Shown in pieces: positions 11,382-16,410 of a stretch of DNA of 16,482 nt. A program made the position numbers and the translations under genes. The notes below the pieces were generated by a model. The model did no database searches. It worked only from the letters and a program-made list of their open reading frames with translations, and was not told where the DNA came from. Source of the DNA: Nanobdellota archaeon (lineage in GTDB: Archaea > Nanobdellota > Nanobdellia > SCGC-AAA011-G17 > ARS1403); contig JAHJRB010000024.1 in the NCBI GenBank assembly GCA_018831025.1, positions 1 through 16,482 of the forward strand. Direction: 5' to 3'. The first letter of the stretch is position 1. Each line of letters opens with the position of its first letter.

Positions 11382-12206
11382 ATGGCAAATATAGGAATAG
11401 TAGGATATGGTATTGTTGGAAAAGCAGTTGAATATGGATTTAGAGGAGAAGGTAATACTATAAGAGCTTATGATAAATTTAAAGAGTTAAGTCTATTAGA
11501 AGAAGTTGCAGATAAGAGTGAATTTTTATTTGTTTGTTTACCAACTCCATTTAATAGTAAAGGCATTGATTTAACAATAATGGATGAAAATATGGAACAA
11601 ATAACTCAACAAACAGATGGAACTGATAAAGTTGTTGTAATTAAATCAAGTGTAGTACCAGGAACTACTAGAGGTTATCAAGAAATATATCCAGATACTA
11701 GATTCGCTTTTAATCCAGAATTTTTAACAGAAGCTAATTCTTTAGAGGATTTTGTTAATGCAGATAGAATTATTATTGGAGCTGATAATGATCATACTAG
11801 ATTAATGGTTGCAGATTTATATAGAGATAGATTTCCAAAGACTCCTATGTTTTTAACAGACCCAACTAGTGCAGAAATGGTAAAATATATGGCTAATTGT
11901 TTTCTAGCAACTAAAGTTATTTTTGGGAATGAAATGTATGATCTGTGTCAAGCTTTAGATATTCATTATGAAGGGGTTAGAGATATGGTTGTATCTGATG
12001 AAAGAATAGGACCTACTCATTTAGATGTTACTAGTGATAGAGGTTTTGGTGGAAAATGTTTTCCAAAAGATATAGCTGCTATGATAGGAACTTTTAGAAA
12101 ATTAGGGGTTGATGCTAGTGTATTAGAAGCTGTTTGGAATAAGAATTTAAGAACTAGAAAAGTAAAAGATTGGGAAGATATTCCTTTTGCTAAAAGTGAA
12201 GGTTAA
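11382..12206 (+). CDS. Short UDP-glucose/GDP-mannose dehydrogenase
   Basis: A 274-residue sugar-nucleotide dehydrogenase that oxidises a UDP- or GDP-sugar to the uronic acid with two NAD+. Residues 4-13 hold the NAD-binding GYGIVG; LTEA is at 115-118; VKYMANCFLATKVIFGNE (167-184) supplies the catalytic Lys and Asn; GFGGKCFPKD (221-230) contains catalytic Cys226. All catalytic residues are present, but the usual C-terminal substrate-binding domain (about 120-150 residues) is missing. Short forms like this are known from phages and marine microbes. An AT-rich TATA-like region lies about 27-35 bases upstream and no ribosome binding site is seen. It is the only substantial metabolic gene in the array and is reversed relative to most neighbours, with a boundary repeat three bases after its stop. 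Confidence 0.88.
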   Translation: MANIGIVGYGIVGKAVEYGFRGEGNTIRAYDKFKELSLLEEVADKSEFLFVCLPTPFNSKGIDLTIMDENMEQITQQTDGTDKVVVIKSSVVPGTTRGYQEIYPDTRFAFNPEFLTEANSLEDFVNADRIIIGADNDHTRLMVADLYRDRFPKTPMFLTDPTSAEMVKYMANCFLATKVIFGNEMYDLCQALDIHYEGVRDMVVSDERIGPTHLDVTSDRGFGGKCFPKDIAAMIGTFRKLGVDASVLEAVWNKNLRTRKVKDWEDIPFAKSEG

Positions 12207-12209
12207 ATT

Positions 12210-12253
12210 CTGTAAAATTATTGTGAAACTTATCTAAAATTATTGTAAAGAAG
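12210..12253 (+). repeat. Boundary repeat F3, copy 3 (iteron form)
   Basis: TAAAATTATTGT occurs at 12213-12224 and 12235-12246, exactly 22 bases apart, about two turns of the helix. The element begins three bases after the dehydrogenase stop codon. Confidence 0.8.
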
Positions 12254-12316
12254 GAGTATGTTAAAAATTAAAACCAAGTTCAGCTAATTCAAACTTTAAC
12301 GAAAACCTTATAAATG

Positions 12317-12332
12317 TTATATTATAATATAA
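12317..12332. promoter_or_regulatory. Promoter with 16-bp palindromic operator of the RelB-like gene
   Basis: A TATA box (CTTATAAATG) ends at 12316, directly before TTATATTATAATATAA, which is a perfect 16-bp palindrome. The RelB-like ATG follows six bases later. This is where an autoregulating antitoxin would bind. Confidence 0.6.
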
Positions 12333-12338
12333 TACAAA

Positions 12339-12491
12339 ATGGAAACAGTAACAATATCAAAATTTGAATATATAAAAATGAAACAAGATTTAAAATTATT
12401 AAGAGAAACAGAATTATATAAAAGACTTCTAGAGTTTGAGGAAAATATAAAATCTGGAAAAATATATACAAGAAAGGATTTAGGATTTTAA
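12339..12491 (+). CDS. RelB-like antitoxin (50 aa)
   Basis: A 50-residue protein, METVTISKFEYIKMKQDLKL then LRETELYKRLLEFEENIKSG and KIYTRKDLGF. The closing GK-x-YTRKDLGF is typical of small archaeal antitoxins paired with RelE toxins, and the first residues (TVTISKFEY) form the usual DNA-binding strand. A TATA box and palindromic operator lie just upstream. The partner toxin is on the opposite strand, tail-to-tail, with the last 12 bases of the two genes overlapping. Confidence 0.75.
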   Translation: METVTISKFEYIKMKQDLKLLRETELYKRLLEFEENIKSGKIYTRKDLGF

Positions 12492-12797
12492 TCTAAATAA
12501 TCTCAAAACTTTATCTTTTAGCTTACTAATTGTTCTTTTTTGTTTTTTTTCACTAGTTTTCATCTCATATTCAAACAGCCAAACATAATTACTATTTTTA
12601 ATATACTTAAAATATAATCTAATAGGGGGTCTCTTGTTTTTCATCTCATATATAAAAAGTTTAGAATCAATTAATTTTCCTGCTTTAGGACCTTTCTTTT
12701 CAATTTTATTAAACATTTTAGAAAGAATTTCTTTTATATTTTCATCTATACCTTTTAACTGATTAAGAATAACATCGTCAAATTTTATTTTATACAT
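12480..12797 (-). CDS. RelE/ParE-family toxin
   Basis: A 105-residue RelE-superfamily protein. MYKIKFDDVILNQLKGIDENIKEILSKMF is the typical first strand and helical hairpin. KAGKLIDSKLFIYEMKNKRPPIRLYFKYI matches the central sheet with a conserved Arg. WLFEYEMKTSEKKQKRTISKLKDKV is the last strand and C-terminal helix. Such toxins cleave mRNA on the ribosome. Unlike normal relBE operons, this gene runs against its antitoxin and needs a promoter of its own. A separate promoter would also give independent control of toxin and antitoxin. Confidence 0.8.
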   Translation of the reverse strand: MYKIKFDDVILNQLKGIDENIKEILSKMFNKIEKKGPKAGKLIDSKLFIYEMKNKRPPIRLYFKYIKNSNYVWLFEYEMKTSEKKQKRTISKLKDKVLRLFRLKS

Positions 12798-12845
12798 CTT
12801 AACACAACTCTGGTAAATAAGTACAGGGACTATATTTATTATTTT

Positions 12846-12900
12846 TTCTGTAAATTTATTGTGAGGGTACTGAACTTATCTAAAATTATTGTAAAGGATA
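12846..12900 (+). repeat. Boundary repeat F3, copy 4 (long form)
   Basis: TAAATTTATTGT at 12851-12862 and TAAAATTATTGT at 12881-12892, with GAGGGTACTGAACTTATC between. The spacing is 30, eight bases more than the iteron form. This copy links the GTACTGAAC type and the iteron type as one family. Confidence 0.8.
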
Positions 12901-12908
12901 TAAGAAAA

Positions 12909-13064
12909 TTAAATATCACGTAAATTTCTAGAATATAATCTTTCAGTCATTCTTTCAGGATTAGGAAGATAAACAAAAGTCTCTCTAAAACCAGATTTAT
13001 CACTTTCAATAATTCTAGCCCAATTTCCATAATAATTTATAGATTCTAATATATCCATTAACAT
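12909..13064 (-). CDS. Hypothetical protein (51 aa)
   Basis: A small gene starting MLMDILESINYYGNWARIIE and continuing SDKSGFRETFVYLPNPERMT then ERLYSRNLRDI. It could also start two codons later. It is soluble and contains aromatic and Arg-rich segments. I do not recognise it. It fits the pattern of the array: one small gene, its stop codon a few bases from a boundary repeat, and another boundary repeat beyond its start. No ribosome binding site is evident. Confidence 0.5.
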   Translation of the reverse strand: MLMDILESINYYGNWARIIESDKSGFRETFVYLPNPERMTERLYSRNLRDI

Positions 13065-13100
13065 TTTTAATTATTAAGAAGTTAAGTTTAAAAGTATTAT

Positions 13101-13160
13101 TGTATAAGAGAACATATGTAAAATTATTGTGAAACTTATGTAAAATTATTGTAAAGAATA
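13101..13160 (+). repeat. Boundary repeat F3, copy 5 (iteron form)
   Basis: TGTATAAGAGAACATAT leads into TAAAATTATTGT at 13119-13130 and again at 13141-13152, spacing 22, then AAAGAATATAA. It is the closest relative of the copies at 11285 and 12210. Confidence 0.8.
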
Positions 13161-13166
13161 TAAATT

Positions 13167-13511
13167 TTAATTTAAACTTTTATTAATAAAATCATAAATT
13201 TGTTCTTCAACAGGTAGACCTAGCATACCAATTAGGATAATCTTTACAATAATAAATTTTAGAATCATATAGATTAAAACATAAAATATAAATAAAATGA
13301 GACGTTTTATCCAGATATTGAGATTTTTATACTTGGGGTAGTATTTGAGGATTCTTTTTTCAAGATATTCTGATATTGGAAGGAGCTTAATAAGAAGTAA
13401 AATTTCAAGAATTATAATAAGAGTTATAGGCATATGCATTTTGAGATATAAATAATAAATGATTATGAATGAAAGAACAATAAATTTTAGTATTTTATAC
13501 TTAATATCCAT
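13167..13511 (-). CDS. Small membrane protein (114 aa)
   Basis: Not recognised. It has three hydrophobic segments: roughly residues 8-23 (KFIVLSFIIIYYLYL), 28-45 (PITLIIILEILLLIKLLP) and 68-95 (IKRLILFIFYVLIYMILKFIIVKIILIG). A Lys/Tyr-rich cytoplasmic loop between the second and third (EYLEKRILKYYPKYKNLNIW) is positively charged. The C-terminus is short and polar. It could be a holin-like or immunity protein, but no motif supports either. The stop codon is followed within five bases by a boundary repeat. Confidence 0.6.
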   Translation of the reverse strand: MDIKYKILKFIVLSFIIIYYLYLKMHMPITLIIILEILLLIKLLPISEYLEKRILKYYPKYKNLNIWIKRLILFIFYVLIYMILKFIIVKIILIGMLGLPVEEQIYDFINKSLN

Positions 13512-13554
13512 ACTACTTTAATTCAAACACAATTATATATATTTTTTGATAATA

Positions 13555-13612
13555 TTTCTGTAAAAGTATTCTGAATGTAATGAAGGAGGCTAAATTATTG
13601 TAAAGAAGGATA
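13555..13612 (+). repeat. Boundary repeat, hybrid of F2 and F3
   Basis: TTTCTGTAAAAGTATTCTG, then AATG.AAGGAGGCTAAA (F2-like), then TTATTGTAAAGAAGGATATAA (F3-like). It shows that the two repeat types occupy the same position in one composite element. It ends just before the Fic stop codon. Confidence 0.7.
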
Positions 13613-13615
13613 TAA

Positions 13616-14566
13616 TCAATTTTTTAGGTATTTTATATAAACCATAAAGAATTTATCATAAGTATTTTTAAATTTCTCAATAAAGAATCTTTTTAATTTA
13701 GTTTCATGTCCATTATCAAAGGCTTCTAAAGAGGAAAAATAAGCTATCCTTTGGCTTTTTCTTATTATTAATCCAGGGTAACCCTCTTTTAAGAGGATCA
13801 TATTAGCTAATAATCTTCCAACTCTTCCATTGCCATCATCAAAAGGATGTATTTTTTCAAATCTTCCATGAAATATTGCTGCTTTTTCTAAAGGATGAAT
13901 ATTTTTACTTTTATTATACCAGTTAATTAGTTTTTTTACTTCAGTTTTAACTTTTTCAGGAGGAGTAGTTTTAACATTTCTTCCAATTAAATAATTAGGA
14001 AACTCTTTGTATCCTTCTTTAATGCCAGTGTTTTTAACAAGAATTTTATGTAACTTAATTATGTCCGGTTCTGTTATTCTTAATTTATTTTCAAAAATTA
14101 GTTCTAATGCCTCTTTTGTGTTTAATGTTTCATATACTTCTCTTAAATCTTTGCCAGATGGTATTTTATTTTCCTGAATTACAAAAGTAACATCCTTTAA
14201 GGTTAGGGAATTTCCTTCAATAGCGTTGGATTCATAAGTAAAATTAACTGCAAACCTATCAATAATATCTTTTAATTGATTTTTAGTTATGTTTTTTATT
14301 ATTTTTTTATATCCAAGTTTATTTTCTTCTATTTTTTTTAATAAAGATTCCTCAAAAATATTATTTTTTTTATAAAAATTTATAGAATAGTCAATATAAG
14401 TTTCTTCTAATTTTCTTGATAATTTTTCTTTATATTCTTCTATGTTTTTATTTTTATAGTCCTTTATATAAATAGAAATTTTTTTTACATTTCCATCTAA
14501 CATTCTAATAGATTGCTCTAAGTAATGTCTTGGTTTTCCATTAATTGTTTTCTTACTGATAAACAT
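13616..14566 (-). CDS. Fic-domain AMP-transferase with N-terminal inhibitory helix
   Basis: A 316-residue Fic protein that would transfer AMP (or another nucleotide moiety) to protein hydroxyls. The core motif HPFDDGNGRVGRLLAN lies at 240-255 and is the complete HPFx(D/E)GNGRxxR form. Upstream, TYESNAIEGNSLT (110-122) holds the S-x-x-x-E-G-N inhibitory motif whose Glu blocks the active site, so this is a self-inhibited enzyme of the Fic/Fido type. Residues 1-90 are an extra basic N-terminal region. A perfect 10-bp inverted repeat surrounds its TATA box. It differs in class from the Doc-type protein at 9239. Confidence 0.9.
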   Translation of the reverse strand: MFISKKTINGKPRHYLEQSIRMLDGNVKKISIYIKDYKNKNIEEYKEKLSRKLEETYIDYSINFYKKNNIFEESLLKKIEENKLGYKKIIKNITKNQLKDIIDRFAVNFTYESNAIEGNSLTLKDVTFVIQENKIPSGKDLREVYETLNTKEALELIFENKLRITEPDIIKLHKILVKNTGIKEGYKEFPNYLIGRNVKTTPPEKVKTEVKKLINWYNKSKNIHPLEKAAIFHGRFEKIHPFDDGNGRVGRLLANMILLKEGYPGLIIRKSQRIAYFSSLEAFDNGHETKLKRFFIEKFKNTYDKFFMVYIKYLKN

Positions 14567-14576
14567 ATATAATCTG

Positions 14577-14618
14577 TAACCCTACATATTTATAAATGTT
14601 GCTGTTTTTGTAGGGTTA
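14577..14618 (-). promoter_or_regulatory. Fic promoter inside a 10-bp inverted repeat
   Basis: TAACCCTACA (14577-14586) and TGTAGGGTTA (14609-14618) are perfect complements 22 bases apart. The TATA box TTTATAAA (14590-14597) lies between them, about 25 bases from the ATG, so binding to both arms would occlude the promoter. Confidence 0.65.
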
Positions 14619-14632
14619 TAATATATTGTAAA

Positions 14633-14662
14633 TTTTCTGTGAGGGTACTGAACTTATCTAAA
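14633..14662 (+). repeat. Boundary repeat F3 (GTACTGAAC type), copy 6
   Basis: TTTTCTGTGAGGGTACTGAA then CTTATCTAAA. It shares 18 bases (GAGGGTACTGAACTTATC) with the middle of the copy at 12846, and lies directly downstream of mini-ORF c on the minus strand. Confidence 0.75.
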
Positions 14663-14664
14663 CC

Positions 14665-14724
14665 TTAACCAGTAGCTATAGTATGTTGTTCATTGTAAGC
14701 TGGAATTATTACTATTAGTTTCAT
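14665..14724 (-). CDS. Glycosyltransferase family 2 N-terminal mini-ORF, copy c
   Basis: Nineteen codons, MKLIVIIPAYNEQHTIATG then TAA. The ATG overlaps the TGA of the ORF6N gene. It differs from copies a and b by EE to QH and at several third positions, with the IPAYNE loop intact. Confidence 0.6.
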   Translation of the reverse strand: MKLIVIIPAYNEQHTIATG

Positions 14725-15656
14725 TTAACTTTCTCCAATTTATCTAGTATTGTAAATGCTTCTTTGTCAAATTTTGAAAAGGCAAACCACTTTTTTCCTA
14801 AATCTTTTAATGATGCTCCAATATGGTACACTTCTTTATTATCTATAATTAAAAATCTGTCATGAGATTGTTTAAATTCTTTAACTTCAATAAGTGGATA
14901 TTGTGAATTATATTTTTTTAAGTCTAATAATAATTGTTTGGATATTTCTTTAGTGAATATTGTAACTTTCACATTCTTTTTTCTTTTAGCAAATAAAGTT
15001 AAAACAGAGTCATCTATGTAATTGTCAATTAAAACAATAGAATTACTAGCTGTTCTTATTATGTCTGAAAAAAACTTATATGCATCAAATATCTGTCCGT
15101 TGAAGAAGATTCCTTGTTTTTTAACAAATTCTTTATTTTCAATTGCTTCAAAAACTTTTTCAAAATTCTTATCTGTTTTTATTTGAGATTCTAATTGTTT
15201 TCTTTCAACAGTATCTAATCTGCTAAATATTTCAGCATTTTTTGAAATAAATCTACGCATAGAAACGAAAGCGTCTATTATTTGAATACTAATTTTTATA
15301 GCAATATCGCTTTTAAGAACACCTGAAAGCATAGCAACGCCTTGCTCTGTGAATGCGTATGGTAGGTATTTTCTATGAACTCCCCTTTTATTCTTTAAGG
15401 TCGCAATTTGCGATATCAAGTTTTCCTTATTTAAGGTGCCATTTTGGAACCTTAAAGAATCATACTCAGATGTAGTCAACTGAAACATAAATCTTTCAGG
15501 AAATCTTTCAATATTCCTTTTAACTGCCCTATTAAGTTGCTTTGTTTCAACTTGATAAAGTTCAGCTAATTCTTCATCAAGCATTACTTGTAAACCACGA
15601 ATAGTATAAATTTTGCTTTTAATTTCTTCTTTATTTAATATTAATTTGTTTTCCAT
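14721..15656 (-). CDS. ORF6N-domain protein with PLD-like C-terminal domain
   Basis: A 311-residue two-domain protein. Residues 8-100 form an ORF6N DNA-binding domain of the KilA-N type (IYTIRGLQVMLDEELAELYQVETKQLNRAVKRNIERFPERFMFQLT, then YAFTEQGVAMLSGVLKSDIAI). Residues 185-300 hold a phospholipase-D-like half: NSIVLIDNYID, HDRFLIID (265-272) and GASLKDLGKKW (280-290), resembling an HxK motif with Arg in place of Lys. Proteins of this design are common in viruses and mobile regions and may act as DNA-bound nucleases or regulators. The gene ends in an ATGA junction with mini-ORF c. Confidence 0.85.
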   Translation of the reverse strand: MENKLILNKEEIKSKIYTIRGLQVMLDEELAELYQVETKQLNRAVKRNIERFPERFMFQLTTSEYDSLRFQNGTLNKENLISQIATLKNKRGVHRKYLPYAFTEQGVAMLSGVLKSDIAIKISIQIIDAFVSMRRFISKNAEIFSRLDTVERKQLESQIKTDKNFEKVFEAIENKEFVKKQGIFFNGQIFDAYKFFSDIIRTASNSIVLIDNYIDDSVLTLFAKRKKNVKVTIFTKEISKQLLLDLKKYNSQYPLIEVKEFKQSHDRFLIIDNKEVYHIGASLKDLGKKWFAFSKFDKEAFTILDKLEKVK

Positions 15657-15658
15657 TT

Positions 15659-15690
15659 TTTCTGTAAATTTTCTGCGTAAGCTTAGCTAA
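15659..15690 (+). repeat. Boundary repeat F3, divergent copy 7
   Basis: TTCTGTAAATTTTCTGCGTA then AGCTTAGCTAAAA. It has the same frame of landmarks (CTGTAAAT, CTTA-x-CTAAA) and the same position downstream of mini-ORF d as the other copies. Confidence 0.5.
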
Positions 15691-15693
15691 AAC

Positions 15694-15738
15694 TTAAATT
15701 TTTTCATTAAAAGCTGGGATAATAATTATTAATTTCAT
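15694..15738 (-). CDS. Glycosyltransferase family 2 N-terminal mini-ORF, copy d
   Basis: Fourteen codons, MKLIIIIPAFNEKI then TAA, the shortest of the four. It again starts in an ATGA overlap with an upstream frame. It keeps the IIPAFNE loop but ends six codons earlier. Confidence 0.5.
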   Translation of the reverse strand: MKLIIIIPAFNEKI

Positions 15739-15791
15739 CTAAAGAAGCCTTCCCCTTCTTTGACTTTCCGTTCCAAGAAGTTAAATATCAT
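15735..15791 (-). pseudogene. 18-codon gene remnant coupled to mini-ORF d
   Basis: MIFNFLERKVKEGEGFFR then TGA, where the TGA forms the ATGA overlap with mini-ORF d. Too short to identify, with no ribosome binding site. Its position mirrors the NYN, 71-aa and ORF6N genes, so it is probably the end of a lost gene. Confidence 0.3.
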
Positions 15792-15832
15792 CTATAGTTG
15801 CCTCTAATACACCTCAAAATATCCCCCTATTT

Positions 15833-15908
15833 GAACCTTTTGGGAAAAGCTTCACCAAAAGAACTTTCTTAAAAAGAAACTTCACTAAGAAAAGCGTTCA
15901 CGAAAAAG
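15833..15908. repeat. Hairpin repeat F1, copies 6 to 8
   Basis: GAACCTTTTGGGAAAAGCTTC, then a unit nearly identical to 9130-9162 (GAACTTTCTTAAAAAGAAAC), then a partial CGTTCACGAAAAAG. Three units run head to tail. Confidence 0.7.
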
Positions 15909-15964
15909 AAGTTTAAAAGCATTATTGAAGTAAAGAATAACATATATTTAGAGGAGGGCAAAAA

Positions 15965-16165
15965 CTATAAATAAATCTCTAAAAGTTTCTCTAATTCTTT
16001 TATTTGAATATTTGCTAAATCTTCGTCTGTTACATCCCCCCCTAAGTTTGGAAGTAATTGTAATAAAGCACGTTGATAATGCGTGTTTTGCTTTATACTG
16101 CCAGGGGCTATTCTTTTATGGATTCTTCTTGGAATCTGTAAATAAACGAAATCTTGCTCTAACAT
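15965..16165 (-). CDS. Hypothetical protein (66 aa)
   Basis: MLEQDFVYLQIPRRIHKRIA then PGSIKQNTHYQRALLQLLPN and LGGDVTDEDLANIQIKELEKLLEIYL. Not recognised. The C-terminal half (TDEDLANIQIKELEKLLEIYL) is an amphipathic helix and the N-terminal part is basic. A longer in-frame start at 16246 would add a hydrophobic leader, but that segment is made of repeat sequence, so I prefer the internal ATG. No ribosome binding site is evident. Its stop is followed within five bases by a GAGGAGGGC motif like boundary repeat F2. Confidence 0.45.
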   Translation of the reverse strand: MLEQDFVYLQIPRRIHKRIAPGSIKQNTHYQRALLQLLPNLGGDVTDEDLANIQIKELEKLLEIYL

Positions 16166-16218
16166 AAATAATCTAACAAATAAGAGATTTAAAAGTATTA
16201 TTATTGTAAAGAATATAA

Positions 16219-16251
16219 GAACTTTCTTTAAAAAAAGAAACTTCACTAAGA
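16219..16251. repeat. Hairpin repeat F1, copy 9
   Basis: GAACTTTCTTTAAAAAAAGA then AACTTCACTAAGAAC, matching the units at 9130 and 15861 with small length changes in the A/T runs. Confidence 0.65.
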
Positions 16252-16262
16252 ACTTCTAAATA

Positions 16263-16279
16263 AATGCAAGAGGAGGCTA
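16263..16279 (+). repeat. Boundary repeat F2, copy 4
   Basis: AATGCAAGAGGAGGCTA, the same 17 bases as at 9171, 9745 and 10056, here just downstream of an F1 hairpin as at 9171. Confidence 0.75.
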
Positions 16280-16410
16280 CATGATTTATGTGGAGTATCG
16301 CAACAATAAAACACCTACAATAAGCCATTAAAACCCAGCTACAGCCAAAAAGCAACAAATTTTTCATCAAAAATCTGTTACCTAACGGCGTCCAATATCC
16401 GATACCTAAA
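16280..16410. other. Gene-free stretch with degenerate repeat units
   Basis: No gene is supported. Bases 16291-16345 (AATAAGCCATTAAAACCCAG, CTACAGCC) loosely match 9860-9900. From about 16363 there are two diverged forms of the 24-base unit that becomes exact from 16411. Confidence 0.4.

Noticed and set aside
10896..14662. Integron attC sites in the strict sense
   Set aside because: The boundary repeats lack the paired GTTRRRY/RYYYAAC core sites and a large palindrome, and no IntI is present. Only a functional analogy is claimed.
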